A stretch of DNA of 64,000 nucleotides. Source: Chryseobacterium sp. PMSZPI (GTDB lineage Bacteria > Bacteroidota > Bacteroidia > Flavobacteriales > Weeksellaceae). Below the pieces are notes generated by a model. It saw nothing but the letters and a program-made list of their open reading frames with translations, was not told where the DNA came from and did no database searches. Position 1 is the first letter of the stretch. Each line of letters opens with the position of its first letter. The position numbers and the translations under genes were made by a program. The DNA is taken from assembly GCF_002835665.1 (NCBI RefSeq), contig NZ_PIZV01000051.1, positions 1-64,000 of the forward strand. Reading direction: 5' to 3'. Shown here piece by piece: positions 38,596 through 48,067 of this stretch.

Positions 38596-39249
38596 TTATA
38601 AATCCATAGCCATTACCAGTATACTCACTTTGTTATTTCCCGTTTTTAAAATTTCCCAGGCAATTGATGAGACCGTATTCCCAGTTGTGAAAACATCATC
38701 AATCAAAAGAATATGCTTTCCGCTAACGGATTTGTTGAGAGAGAATGTTTTGTCGGATTCAAGCCGGTGTTGTTTATCTTTTAAAGCCTGTGCTTTTGAG
38801 TAATTGTTTCTTTTAATTAATTCATGATCAAATGGGATTCCGTAATATGCTGACAGTGTTTCCGTAAATACATGAAGCTGGTTGTATCCTCTTTCTCTTA
38901 ATTTCTTTGGATGCAATGGAACACTTACCATAAGATCAGGCTTTTGATCTTTAAAATCTAAACGGTCGGTAATCCATTCTGCAAGTACTCTTCCCGTTTT
39001 TTCTCTACCTCTGTATTTGAGCTCGTGAATAATTTTTCTGCTTAAACTTTCTTTCTCGAACTGTAGCAAAGCATAGGTATTCTCCACAGGAAAGGCTAAT
39101 CTGCATTTTTCTTTAATAGGGTTATTAGTGAAATAATCGTAATGAGTAAAATGAATTTGACTAAAACACAGGTTACATACCAGTAAATCGGGTTCGATAA
39201 TTTTGTTGCAGTGTAGGCAACGATTGGGAAAAAGCAAGTCTAGCATCAT
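38596..39249 (-). CDS. comF: ComF family phosphoribosyltransferase-like protein
   Basis: A 217-residue protein with an N-terminal zinc-binding segment (CLHCNKI, then CNLCF), a core phosphoribosyltransferase fold and the PRPP loop HILLIDDVFTTGNTVSS. ComF proteins take part in DNA uptake in naturally competent bacteria. A TTG start 36 bases upstream would give 229 residues, but the ATG at 39249 (NTP-MMLDLLFPNR boundary) matches the usual family start. Single gene. Confidence 0.88.
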   Translation of the reverse strand: MMLDLLFPNRCLHCNKIIEPDLLVCNLCFSQIHFTHYDYFTNNPIKEKCRLAFPVENTYALLQFEKESLSRKIIHELKYRGREKTGRVLAEWITDRLDFKDQKPDLMVSVPLHPKKLRERGYNQLHVFTETLSAYYGIPFDHELIKRNNYSKAQALKDKQHRLESDKTFSLNKSVSGKHILLIDDVFTTGNTVSSIAWEILKTGNNKVSILVMAMDL

Positions 39250-39310
39250 GGGTGTGTTTTTACTAAGGTATGAAATAGTTTTCAAACAATGCTGCTGATT
39301 ATGACTCTTA

Positions 39311-39530
39311 GAGCCTGTGATTAAATTTTATTAAAAATTTATTTGAACCATTAAGATGAATTAAGTTATTGAGTTTAATTAAGAAAAAAATCAAAGATTT
39401 TTATAAGCAAAGTGTCTTAAAGCGGAGCTCAAGCTTAATATTCTAAAAACCTTAAAAATCTTAATGGTAAAATTTATTCGTAATAAAAAATGACAAATTG
39501 ATTTATGAAATAAAATTCTTAAAATTTTAA
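39311..39530. mobile_element. MITE-like element, second copy (right end decayed)
   Basis: GAGCCTGTGATTAAATTTTA to about 39530 follows the 14811 copy almost throughout (shared GCGGAGCTCAAGCTTA core), preceded by TTA. The terminal GCCTC at the right end has been lost. Confidence 0.75.
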
Positions 39531-39597
39531 AAAATGAATACTTGATTATCAATCCTTAGGTTTCTTCCAGCTTCATCGAATCTTTGGTTCGTGGTTA

Positions 39598-39800
39598 AAG
39601 GAATTTCCCACAGAATACACGAATTTCACAGATGTTTGTGAAAGTTTTTTCTCTTGCAGATTTTGCTGATTACGCAGATTTCATAGCCGGACTGAACTTT
39701 ATAGTTTTTAAAACTTATGCATAGTAAAAACCTATAAGGTTTGATCCAATAGTTTCTCAAAAATCTGCTCAATCTGTGGTATCTGCGAGAATAATAGAAA
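39598..39800. repeat. Degenerate CAGATT-type intergenic repeats
   Basis: The 690-bp gap between comF and the regulator gene holds no gene. After the MITE copy it contains repeated CAGATTTTGCTGATTACGCA and ATCTGCTCAATCTGTGGTA motifs, a pattern also seen weakly at 13706. Confidence 0.4.
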
Positions 39801-39931
39801 TCTTTGATTTCTTTAAGATTTTAGTATTCTTTTTAGTGCAAGGCCATTTGTAAAGAATGTGATCAAGATTTGAACGCTATAAAAAATCAAATTTAGAAAT
39901 TTCAACAAGCTCTTAGTTTTGTATATTTTCA

Positions 39932-39971
39932 CACTCTAATACTCTAATACTCTCATACTCTCATACTCAAA
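39932..39971. repeat. Octamer repeat (ACTCTAAT/ACTCTCAT)
   Basis: Five tandem 8-base units: ACTCTAAT twice, ACTCTCAT twice, ACTCAAAC. It ends just before the stop of the regulator gene. Confidence 0.7.
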
Positions 39972-39973
39972 CA

Positions 39974-41452
39974 CTACTTCTCAAACTCCTTTCTGATCTT
40001 TTCGATGGAATTTTTCATACTGAGATTAAAATGTTCTTTTTCCAATCTTACAGGAGAGGCTTGTCTTACTTCGCAATCGGCAATACTACAAGATTCACAA
40101 GTAACCCCAACATTGATGGTTTCTAATGATGGTGATTTTATAAAACTGATTTTTTTGATGGTTTGTGTATTCAGCAATATTCCCAGACAATAACTTCTGT
40201 TGCTCCCGTCTGAAAAAGGGTTTTTTTGAGATGTTGAAATAACCAGATAGCTAATACCCTGATCTTTATAATGAGAAATCTGGGCATCGGTCAGGGTTTC
40301 ATTTTCTTTTAAATAATGAAGGTTTTTAACAGCAATCCATCTTCGGCAATAATGTTCATTGGTAGCATTGGCGTGTGGAGCTTGTTGATGGTTGAGGTGA
40401 AGTTCTTTTAGAATCTGAATTTTATCCGAATTCTTCTTTTTAACCAGACATAAATAGAATAAATCTTTAATTCCCATTTCGGCAGAAAGGATGTTGGTCA
40501 GGCGATAATAAAAGGTCTCAGGAGAATGAGTGAAACTATCAATAAGATCCTCAAAGCTTTTGGGTTTCCATGTATTTTGAAGAAAAAAATCAGAGACCTT
40601 TTCAATGGCAGATTCTTTGGATATTAATAATGCTCCGGCAAAATAGGAAGCATAAAAATTATTCAGAATCTCTTCAAAACTTCCAAAATCCAGCCATGAA
40701 TAAGTATTAGGGCGGATTTTCAGATCTAAGACATTAAATCCTATTTCTTTGGCTAAAATGAAAGTTTTCTGATCTTTTTCTAGTTTCTTATTCAGAAGTA
40801 ATAATTTTTTCTCCGGAATAAAAAGCGAACGAAGATTGTCTAATGTTCCATACTTTTCAAAATCTTCGGATTGTATCTTGTAGGAGAATTTTTCTGCTAA
40901 AATATTGGCCAGGACATCGGATTTTAAATCCTTATTAATCTGAAGTTGGTTTTCATGGAGAAACTCCCTTACCTTTTCCTCTATTTCAGGAAAATAATTA
41001 TCATATAATTCTTGAAAAGATCGTAAGACGGCAAAGTAAAACCTTTCTTTTCCAAGATTATAATTTTGAGAAATTTCTATCAAAGCATTAATGAAAGCAG
41101 TTACTTTTTTAGGAGCATCACTGATAATACTGATAAGGTTGTTTTTATTGATCCCAAATAATTCCAAAGGAACCTCTTTGAAAAAATCCGATTGTAGAAT
41201 TTCGTTGAACGGAGCGAGACTTTTATCCAATTTTGTGGAAACAAGTTCATCAAAAGTACAACTCAGGGCTTCTGAAAGCTGGATGATTTTGTCGTGCTTT
41301 GGATATTTCTTGCCATTTTCAATTTCATTAAGATAAGATTTTGAAAGTCCGGTTTTTATGGCAAGGTCCTGTAAAGACCAATTTTTCTTTTGTCTCTGTT
41401 GTTTCAGTTTTAACCCGAAAACTGTTTTGATAAAGTCGCTTTCTGAATTCAT
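39974..41452 (-). CDS. ScfR/RamB-like XRE-family transcription regulator
   Basis: 492 residues. An N-terminal helix-turn-helix (residues about 13-70, LKQQRQKKNWSLQDLAIKTG, LSKSYLNEIENG) is followed by a long middle domain and a cysteine-bearing C-terminal domain (CESCSIADC), the layout of the short-chain fatty-acyl regulators that include RamB, the regulator of acetate and glyoxylate genes in Corynebacterium. It is divergent from aceB-aceA, and two palindromes lie between (41474-41527). Local control of the glyoxylate shunt is therefore a strong inference. Confidence 0.85.
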   Translation of the reverse strand: MNSESDFIKTVFGLKLKQQRQKKNWSLQDLAIKTGLSKSYLNEIENGKKYPKHDKIIQLSEALSCTFDELVSTKLDKSLAPFNEILQSDFFKEVPLELFGINKNNLISIISDAPKKVTAFINALIEISQNYNLGKERFYFAVLRSFQELYDNYFPEIEEKVREFLHENQLQINKDLKSDVLANILAEKFSYKIQSEDFEKYGTLDNLRSLFIPEKKLLLLNKKLEKDQKTFILAKEIGFNVLDLKIRPNTYSWLDFGSFEEILNNFYASYFAGALLISKESAIEKVSDFFLQNTWKPKSFEDLIDSFTHSPETFYYRLTNILSAEMGIKDLFYLCLVKKKNSDKIQILKELHLNHQQAPHANATNEHYCRRWIAVKNLHYLKENETLTDAQISHYKDQGISYLVISTSQKNPFSDGSNRSYCLGILLNTQTIKKISFIKSPSLETINVGVTCESCSIADCEVRQASPVRLEKEHFNLSMKNSIEKIRKEFEK

Positions 41453-41473
41453 TACTCAAATATAAATAATTAG

Positions 41474-41489
41474 ATGCGATTATTCGCAT
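41474..41489. promoter_or_regulatory. Palindrome, candidate regulator site 1
   Basis: ATGCGA, TTAT, TCGCAT. It shares the TTCGC half-site with the 22-bp palindrome at 41506 and lies next to the start of the regulator gene, so it may mediate autoregulation. Confidence 0.55.
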
Positions 41490-41505
41490 AATAATTTTTT
41501 AATAA

Positions 41506-41527
41506 AATTAGCGAACGTTCGCTAATT
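41506..41527. promoter_or_regulatory. Perfect 22-bp palindrome, candidate regulator site 2
   Basis: AATTAGCGAACGTTCGCTAA plus TT is perfectly symmetric. It lies about 40 bases upstream of the predicted aceB start site, where either an activator or a blocking repressor could act. Confidence 0.65.
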
Positions 41528-41542
41528 GTGAAAATTTTTGTT

Positions 41543-41550
41543 TATGTTTG
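41543..41550 (+). promoter_or_regulatory. -7 element of aceB-aceA
   Basis: TATGTTTG fits TAnnTTTG. A longer reading of the aceB frame from a GTG at 41528 would contain this element, so the ATG at 41579 is used as start. Confidence 0.55.
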
Positions 41551-41578
41551 TAACATCAAATCACAAAATCAATATGTT

Positions 41579-43153
41579 ATGGAAACTAAGACTCAATGGA
41601 AAATAAAAGCACAGAAGCAGTTTGAAGATGTTTTTACTCCTGATTTGACCGATTTTTTAGTTGCTCTTCATCAGAATTTTAATCGTAAAAGACTAGCGCT
41701 TTTAGAAGAGAGAAAAAAAACGCAACGGGAATTTGATCAGGGTATTCTTCCGAAGTTTTTACAAGAAACTGAAGAAGTGAGAAATGGAAATTGGGTCTGT
41801 GCTCCGTTACCCGAAGATTTATTAGACAGAAGGGTGGAAATTACAGGACCTGTTGATCGTAAAATGATCATCAATGCTTTGAATTCCGGTGCCAAAACAT
41901 TTATGGCAGATTTCGAAGACAGCAGCTCGCCGACTTGGGAAAACTGTATAGATGGACAGATTAATCTTTCTGATGCAGTGAACAGAACCATTGATTTTGT
42001 TAATGAACAAGGAAAGACTTACCAGCTTAATGAAAAAACAGCTGTTTTATTAGTCCGTCCCCGTGGATTGCACCTTCAGGAAAAACATATTGAAATCGAT
42101 GGAGAGGAAGCTTCCGGATCGTTAACAGATTTTGGAATTTATTTTTTCAGAAATGCAAAAAATCTTTTAGAAAAAGGTAGTGGTCCTTATTTCTATCTGC
42201 CGAAACTGGAACATTATAAAGAAGCTCGTTGGTGGAATGACGTTTTTGTTTTTGCTCAAAATTATCTGGGAATTTCTCAGGGAACCATCAAAGCGACTGT
42301 TTTAATAGAAACCATTACAGCATCATTTCAGATCGATGAAATTTTATATGAATTAAAAGACCATAGCTCAGGATTGAATTGTGGCAGATGGGACTATATT
42401 TTTTCCTATATCAAAAAATTCAGAAATCTGTCGGAATTTATTGTTCCGGATAGAGATCAGGTGACCATGACTTCTCCTTTTATGAGTGCTTATTCAAAAA
42501 GAGTAATTGAAGGCTGCCACAAAAGAAATGTTCATGCCATGGGAGGGATGGCCGCACAAATTCCGGTGAAAAATGATGATGAAGCCAATAATATAGCTTT
42601 CGAAAAAGTAAGAACAGATAAAGAAAGAGAAGTGAAAAATGGCCACGACGGAACTTGGGTAGCTCATCCTGCATTGGTGGCTGTAGCTAAGGATATTTTT
42701 GACGAGCATATGCTTTTGAAAAATCAGATTGACAAAAAATTTGAATACCATATCAAAGAAAGTGACCTGCTGGAAATTCCTAAAGGAGGAATTACGGAGA
42801 AAGGCATTAGAAAAAATATCAATGTAGGAATCCTTTATCTTGAAAGTTGGTTGATGGGAGTAGGAGCTGCAGCTATTTATAATTTGATGGAAGATGCCGC
42901 AACTGCGGAAATTTCAAGAACTCAGATTTGGCAATGGCTGAAAAATGAAGCGATTTTAAATGATGGCAGAACGTTAACCCGCAATATGGTTTTGCAGTGG
43001 GAAACTGAAGAAATGGACAATATTGAAAGCTATGTGGGGGAAGCACGTTTTAAAGCCGGGAAATTCAATTTGGCTAAAGAGCTTTTCAATGAATTAATTT
43101 TCTCAGAGAACTTTGAAGAATTTTTAACCTTAAAAGCATATCCTTTTATCTAA
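41579..43153 (+). CDS. aceB: Malate synthase A
   Basis: A 524-residue cytoplasmic enzyme condensing glyoxylate with acetyl-CoA to malate. RPRGLHLQEKH, the ATVLIETITASFQIDEILYEL segment with the Mg-binding Glu, and LNCGRWDYIFSYIK are hallmark malate synthase A sequences; the length is standard. It is the first gene of the glyoxylate-shunt pair, 123 bp before aceA on the same strand, and faces the RamB-like regulator. Confidence 0.97.
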   Translation: METKTQWKIKAQKQFEDVFTPDLTDFLVALHQNFNRKRLALLEERKKTQREFDQGILPKFLQETEEVRNGNWVCAPLPEDLLDRRVEITGPVDRKMIINALNSGAKTFMADFEDSSSPTWENCIDGQINLSDAVNRTIDFVNEQGKTYQLNEKTAVLLVRPRGLHLQEKHIEIDGEEASGSLTDFGIYFFRNAKNLLEKGSGPYFYLPKLEHYKEARWWNDVFVFAQNYLGISQGTIKATVLIETITASFQIDEILYELKDHSSGLNCGRWDYIFSYIKKFRNLSEFIVPDRDQVTMTSPFMSAYSKRVIEGCHKRNVHAMGGMAAQIPVKNDDEANNIAFEKVRTDKEREVKNGHDGTWVAHPALVAVAKDIFDEHMLLKNQIDKKFEYHIKESDLLEIPKGGITEKGIRKNINVGILYLESWLMGVGAAAIYNLMEDAATAEISRTQIWQWLKNEAILNDGRTLTRNMVLQWETEEMDNIESYVGEARFKAGKFNLAKELFNELIFSENFEEFLTLKAYPFI

Positions 43154-43168
43154 TAAAAATGTTGGTAG

Positions 43169-43198
43169 CTGGTTTTATACCTGCTGGTTGAAAACCAG
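43169..43198 (+). other. Intercistronic hairpin between aceB and aceA
   Basis: CTGGTTTT and AAAACCAG form a stem with a 14-nt loop. There is no T-run, so it is unlikely to terminate; it could stabilise or separate the two messages. Confidence 0.45.
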
Positions 43199-43276
43199 AT
43201 CATCAATTAACAGTAATAGAATCAGCATCTGGCAACAAAATCACTTTCAAATCTAATTAAACAAAATCCAAATATT

Positions 43277-44557
43277 ATGAAAACAAAGCAAGAACAAATC
43301 CAGGCTATAGAACAAGATTGGCTGACAAACCCACGTTGGAACGGAATAAAAAGACCATATACAGCTGAAGAAGTATTAAAACTTCGTGGTTCTTATACAA
43401 TTGACTACACTATTGCTACAGAAATGTCTAAAAAATTCTGGAATAAATTGAATAACCAGGATTATGTAGCAGGACTTGGAGCTCTTACCGGCAATCAGGC
43501 TGTACAAGAAGTCGATGCAGGATTGGAAGCGATTTATCTTTCAGGCTGGCAAGTGGCAGCTGATGCCAACTTATCCGGAGAAATGTATCCTGATCAATCT
43601 TTGTATCCTGCGAATTCAGTGCCTTCTGTAGTGAAGAAAATTAATAATGCGTTGTTGAGAGCTGATCAGATCCAATCTGTAAACGGAACCGGAGATAAAG
43701 AATATCTTGTTCCTATCATCGCTGATGCAGAAGCAGGTTTTGGTGGAAACCTGAATGCTTTCGAACTGATGAAGCAAATGATTGAGGCTGGTGCAGCCGG
43801 TGTTCACTTTGAAGATCAGCTTTCTTCTGCGAAAAAATGCGGACACTTAGGAGGTAAAGTATTGGTTCCAACACAGGAAGCTGTCAATAAATTAATTGCA
43901 GCACGTCTGGCTGCGGATGTATTGGGGGTTCCTAGTCTTATTATTGCAAGGACGGATGCCGATGCAGCAGATTTATTAACATCAGATATTGATGATAGAG
44001 ATAAAAAATTCGTGACGGGAGAAAGAACTTCCGAAGGGTTTTATGTTGTGAAGAATGGAGTAGAGCAAGGAATAGACAGAGGATTGTCCTATGCTCCTTA
44101 TGCAGATTTAATCTGGATGGAAACTTCAAATCCTGATTTGGAACAAGCCAGAAAATTTGCTGAAGGAATTCATGCGAAATTTCCGGGAAAAATGTTGGCT
44201 TACAATTGTTCCCCTTCTTTCAACTGGGCGGCAAGGTTAAGTGTTGAAGAGATGTCTACTTTCCGTGAAGAACTGGCTAAAATGGGATATAAATTCCAGT
44301 TTATTACATTGGCAGGATTCCATGCTTTGAACACAGCAATGTTTGAATTGGCTTTAGCTTATAAGGAAAGAGGAATGGCAGGATATTCAGAATTACAGGA
44401 GCGTGAATTTGCTTTGCAGCAAAAAGGTTTCAGAGCCGTAAAACATCAGTCTTTTGTAGGAACAGGATATTTTGATGAAATACAGAATATTGTTACCAAT
44501 GGCTCTTCAGCAACAGTAGCAATGAAAGACTCTACGGAAACTGCACAGTTTCATTAG
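43277..44557 (+). CDS. aceA: Isocitrate lyase
   Basis: A 426-residue enzyme splitting isocitrate into succinate and glyoxylate, the entry step of the glyoxylate shunt. The catalytic KKCGHLGGK loop, the preceding [11 protein letters not shown] metal site and [12 protein letters not shown] are intact. The length equals short bacterial AceA. It is the second gene of the pair with aceB and is followed by a terminator. Confidence 0.98.
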   Translation: MKTKQEQIQAIEQDWLTNPRWNGIKRPYTAEEVLKLRGSYTIDYTIATEMSKKFWNKLNNQDYVAGLGALTGNQAVQEVDAGLEAIYLSGWQVAADANLSGEMYPDQSLYPANSVPSVVKKINNALLRADQIQSVNGTGDKEYLVPIIADAEAGFGGNLNAFELMKQMIEAGAAGVHFEDQLSSAKKCGHLGGKVLVPTQEAVNKLIAARLAADVLGVPSLIIARTDADAADLLTSDIDDRDKKFVTGERTSEGFYVVKNGVEQGIDRGLSYAPYADLIWMETSNPDLEQARKFAEGIHAKFPGKMLAYNCSPSFNWAARLSVEEMSTFREELAKMGYKFQFITLAGFHALNTAMFELALAYKERGMAGYSELQEREFALQQKGFRAVKHQSFVGTGYFDEIQNIVTNGSSATVAMKDSTETAQFH

Positions 44558-44585
44558 TCATTTTTTTCCATATTTTTTGATGCAT

Positions 44586-44615
44586 AACCTTCTCATTCTT
44601 GGGAAGGTTTTTTTG
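44586..44615 (+). terminator. Terminator after aceA
   Basis: AACCTTC and GAAGGTT stem with a 10-nt loop, followed by TTTTTTG. Confidence 0.8.
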
Positions 44616-44812
44616 TTTACAATTTTATAATAAAACTTTTATGCAAAATAATATAAATTAATACGTAAATTGCCTGTACAGTATTCATGATTGTAACTGA
44701 TAGAATATTAATAAAATATATTGTTTTATGAATGATAATCGCATGTAGATGGGACTATCAAATTCAATGAAGCCATATATTTTGGAGAAAAAACATTATC
44801 AAAATATACAAT

Positions 44813-45829
44813 ATGAATCGTGAAAATTTTAACATTTCTAAATTCTTACACGAAAATTTTAATTACCCGTTTCCAGTCTTAAAAAATCCTCATGCCGATC
44901 AATTACAAAAGATGACCGACCATGAATGGATTGATGGCAAATACTTTTGGATCTATGAGGATAATCCTGATCTGCGAAAAAAATATCAGAAAACCAAAAC
45001 CTCTCATATTGCGGCTTACTTTTTCCCTACAGCATCCCCTGAACGATTTACGCCGATTTGTAGGCTTATGCTTTGGGCATTTTACAACGATGATCTTTAT
45101 GAAGAAAGTGAATCTGACGATATTGAATATGTAAAAACACATACAGCAGGAATATTGAACGGTACCATTGAAGAATCTTTATCGATAATACCTTTAAGAG
45201 ATATGCTGGATGCAACGCGACAAGAGCTTCAGAGATTTATTCCACCGAATTCTATCACACGGCTTTCCCAGATGGTTGAAAGATATTTTCAAGGATTAGA
45301 AAAAGAGTTAAGGTATAAGAAGATGAAAGAATATCCAACCCTGGAAGAATGTATTGCATTCAGGGAAAAAACGGTTTGTTTGTATCCCTTTTTGCAGCTC
45401 CTGGAGGTAGATTTGGAAGTGGTGTTTCCTTTAGCAATTCATAATGATCCTGTTATTCAGAGATTGCAGGCACTAATCTGTCGTATGAGTGCGTTTTTTA
45501 ATGATGTACAATCAGTGATAAAAGATGAAGCAACGGAAAGTATTTATTATAATACAGTGAAAGTCATACAGAATGAGCACCAAATCTCATTGGAAGATGC
45601 ATGTATAGAATGCCTGCGGCTACACAATGAAGATTTAGAAGAATTTTTAAAAATACGTGCCTCACTTCCTGATTTTGGCTTTTGGCATGATGCTGTTGTC
45701 AAATGGGTAGATTATATGAGTTTCATATTGAGTGGCTGGAAAGCAATCTCAGCCGGCCTGGATCGTTATAATACCACTGAATTTCCTTCGGCTTCAGAAC
45801 TTCAGAAAAGATTAACCGAAATAAGATAA
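44813..45829 (+). CDS. Class I terpene synthase
   Basis: 338 residues with the alpha-helical terpene cyclase pattern. The first metal motif is NDDLYEE at 92-98 (DDxxE type); the second is NDVQSVIKDE at 230-239, where the usual N-S-E triad reads N230, S234, D238. The C-terminal LDRY fits the conserved Arg-Tyr pair. Such enzymes cyclise farnesyl or geranyl diphosphate in the cytoplasm; the product cannot be predicted. No prenyltransferase or P450 is adjacent. The gene has its own terminator. Confidence 0.85.
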   Translation: MNRENFNISKFLHENFNYPFPVLKNPHADQLQKMTDHEWIDGKYFWIYEDNPDLRKKYQKTKTSHIAAYFFPTASPERFTPICRLMLWAFYNDDLYEESESDDIEYVKTHTAGILNGTIEESLSIIPLRDMLDATRQELQRFIPPNSITRLSQMVERYFQGLEKELRYKKMKEYPTLEECIAFREKTVCLYPFLQLLEVDLEVVFPLAIHNDPVIQRLQALICRMSAFFNDVQSVIKDEATESIYYNTVKVIQNEHQISLEDACIECLRLHNEDLEEFLKIRASLPDFGFWHDAVVKWVDYMSFILSGWKAISAGLDRYNTTEFPSASELQKRLTEIR

Positions 45830-45851
45830 TGGTAAGTTAGACAAAATTTAT

Positions 45852-45886
45852 AAAAGCTGCTTTATTAAGTATAAAGCAGCTTTTTT
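45852..45886 (+). terminator. Terminator after the terpene synthase
   Basis: AAAAGCTGCTTTA and TAAAGCAGCTTTT form a 13-bp stem followed by T residues. Confidence 0.85.
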
Positions 45887-45974
45887 GATCATGTATAATA
45901 TCTGTTTAAAACCTCGAAAATACTGCAGGTACAGCTTTAGTAATCCTTATATTTGATTATCAATAGAAATAGAT

Positions 45975-46361
45975 ATGGATTTAATATATGAAAAGCAGAT
46001 TAAGGTAACAAAAGAACATATTGATCAGAATAATCATGTTAATAATGTCCAGTATGTACATTGGGTAGAAGAGGTGGCAGCCGAACATTGGGATCTTTTA
46101 AAACAGAAAACAGAATATGTAAATGATGCCTGGATGCTTCTGGATCATCATATTCAATATAAAAAACAAGCTTATCTTAACGATATTATCACTGTAAAAA
46201 CATATCCCCAATCTCCGGAAGGAGCCAGACAGCCAAGAAAAGTTGAATTTTATTGTAATGGACAATTGCTGGTAGATTCTAGTACACTTTGGGTTTTATT
46301 TGATCCTGAAACAAAGAAAATTAAACGATTGGAAAGGGATTGGCTTGAGAAATTGGTTTGA
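45975..46361 (+). CDS. Acyl-CoA thioesterase (4HBT hotdog family)
   Basis: A 128-residue single hotdog domain. The start KVTKEHIDQNNHVNNVQYVHWVEE matches the 4-hydroxybenzoyl-CoA thioesterase type, with DQNNHVNN in the place of the catalytic aspartate region. Substrate chain length is not known. It lies 60 bp before the serine hydrolase gene on the same strand and may share its transcript. Confidence 0.88.
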   Translation: MDLIYEKQIKVTKEHIDQNNHVNNVQYVHWVEEVAAEHWDLLKQKTEYVNDAWMLLDHHIQYKKQAYLNDIITVKTYPQSPEGARQPRKVEFYCNGQLLVDSSTLWVLFDPETKKIKRLERDWLEKLV

Positions 46362-46420
46362 AAATGTAATATATAGAAACTCTCAAGTGTTTTTTAAGAA
46401 AGACATTAATATAATAGCCA

Positions 46421-47863
46421 ATGAAACCAATAATTTTCGCGATAATATTTTTAAAATTTTCACTTGTAGGGTATGCCCAAACAGCAAACCAATCAAAAGC
46501 TATTGATAGCTATGTGAAAAAAGTTATCCAAATCAATGAAATTCCCGGCATGGCTGTTGGGATTGTGAAAAATAATAAAATTACTTTCCAAAAATACTAT
46601 GGAAGAGAAACATTGGAAAGTGATCAAAAGGTAAATCCTAATACCATGTTCAGAATATATTCTACAACGAAACTCATGTCTAATGTAGGATTGTTTAAAC
46701 TCATTGAAGAAGGGAAAATTTCATTGGAGGATAAAATTTCGAAACATCTTGATCATTTGCCGAAAGAATGGGAAAAAGTTCAGGTGAAAAATCTTTTGTC
46801 ACATTCTTCAGGATTGCCCAATTGGATTATTTATGAAGATATCCCGGTAAATGCAACAAATGATGAAGTGGTTCAAAGATTGTCAAAAGAAAAAATGGAA
46901 TTTGAGACGGGTAGCGAGTATAGATATAATCAGACAAATTATCTGTTGATAAGCATGATCATCGAGAAATTGACAAGTGAAAAATTTGAAGACTATATTT
47001 TAAAAAATCAGTTTTCAGATGCTAAAAATCAAGTAGTCTTTTCATCTAATTCTATTGAGGAGATCCCAAACAGAGTGGTAAAGTATATCTACAACAAGAA
47101 GACCAATCAATATGATAAATCTACATTTGTGGAAGGTAGAAAATCTCACTCAGCTAATGGTCTGGCTATTACATTACCTGCTTTTTTACAATGGAGTATT
47201 CATCTTAGTCAGTATGACTTTCTAAAGCCTGAAACGCAACAGCTGATGTGGAAACCGTTTGAATATAAAAATAAGAATATCGTCTTCACCCATGGCTGGG
47301 ATATGAAAAATTTTAATAATATAAAGTCATATTCTTTTTCTGGTGGTAACGTAAGTGCATACCGTATTTTTCCGGACAATAATATGGCTATTATTGTGAT
47401 GTATAATGGATATAAAGAGTTTCCGGTTTTCTTTCCAATGATTAATCAGATTGCCGGTATCATGGATAAGAATTTGCTGAATCCTTATATGGTGGCAGAA
47501 GAATACATCATGTCTGAAAAATTTGTCCATCCTAATCTTAAAAAGGAAATATATGGTTACCGTTTAGAAAATGACAACGTAATCTTTTCCTATCAATATC
47601 CGGAGAACTTAAGTACTGAGTTTGTGAACAGTATTTCAGTGGCCGGTTCGTTTAATAACTGGAATACTAATGATCAGGTATACCAAATGAGTTTCAAGAA
47701 AAAGAATACTTATGAATTGGTGGTGCCAAAATCTCAGTTTGAAAAGGGAAAAACTTATGATTTTAAGTTTGTAATGAACAAAAATGGATGGCTAACCGTG
47801 CCTTATAATGCATCCAATGTGGATGGATCGCGGGATAATAATCTTACATTGAAGATCGATTAA
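46421..47863 (+). CDS. Secreted serine hydrolase (beta-lactamase class C fold) with CBM48-like tail
   Basis: 480 residues. A signal peptide ends about residue 20 (VGYAQ). The beta-lactamase/penicillin-binding fold has STTK (Ser81, Lys84), the YxN motif in YRYNQTNY, and FTHGWD then SFSGGNVSAY late in the domain. The last 85 residues (VAGSFNNWNTNDQVYQM to DGSRDNNLTLKID) resemble a glycogen-binding CBM48/AMPK-type domain. Such serine hydrolases are usually esterases or D-Ala peptidases rather than drug-resistance enzymes. The carbohydrate-binding tail is unusual and suggests action near polysaccharide. Confidence 0.85.
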   Translation: MKPIIFAIIFLKFSLVGYAQTANQSKAIDSYVKKVIQINEIPGMAVGIVKNNKITFQKYYGRETLESDQKVNPNTMFRIYSTTKLMSNVGLFKLIEEGKISLEDKISKHLDHLPKEWEKVQVKNLLSHSSGLPNWIIYEDIPVNATNDEVVQRLSKEKMEFETGSEYRYNQTNYLLISMIIEKLTSEKFEDYILKNQFSDAKNQVVFSSNSIEEIPNRVVKYIYNKKTNQYDKSTFVEGRKSHSANGLAITLPAFLQWSIHLSQYDFLKPETQQLMWKPFEYKNKNIVFTHGWDMKNFNNIKSYSFSGGNVSAYRIFPDNNMAIIVMYNGYKEFPVFFPMINQIAGIMDKNLLNPYMVAEEYIMSEKFVHPNLKKEIYGYRLENDNVIFSYQYPENLSTEFVNSISVAGSFNNWNTNDQVYQMSFKKKNTYELVVPKSQFEKGKTYDFKFVMNKNGWLTVPYNASNVDGSRDNNLTLKID

Positions 47864-47881
47864 AGATCCGTACAAAAATAT

Positions 47882-47924
47882 AAAATGCCTCAGAAAGTAA
47901 CTTAACTTCCTGAGGCATTTTATT
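47882..47924 (+). terminator. Terminator after the serine hydrolase
   Basis: AAAATGCCTCAG and CTGAGGCATTTT form a 12-bp stem followed by ATTT. Confidence 0.85.
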
Positions 47925-48067
47925 TCTTGCTCTTTTTATCTTAACTTTGAACATTAATTTTACAGTTTTTCATAGGTTGGCAGATGTTTTGCCGCCTCTT
48001 TGTTGTTTTTATAGTTTTTTAAATTGTAAAACAAAGAAAACCAGTAATTAAAATTGATTCGTTTATT

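Noticed and set aside
46421..47863. Antibiotic-resistance beta-lactamase
   Set aside because: Overall sequence and the carbohydrate-binding tail fit the broad serine hydrolase group, not AmpC enzymes; no ampR-type regulator is present.
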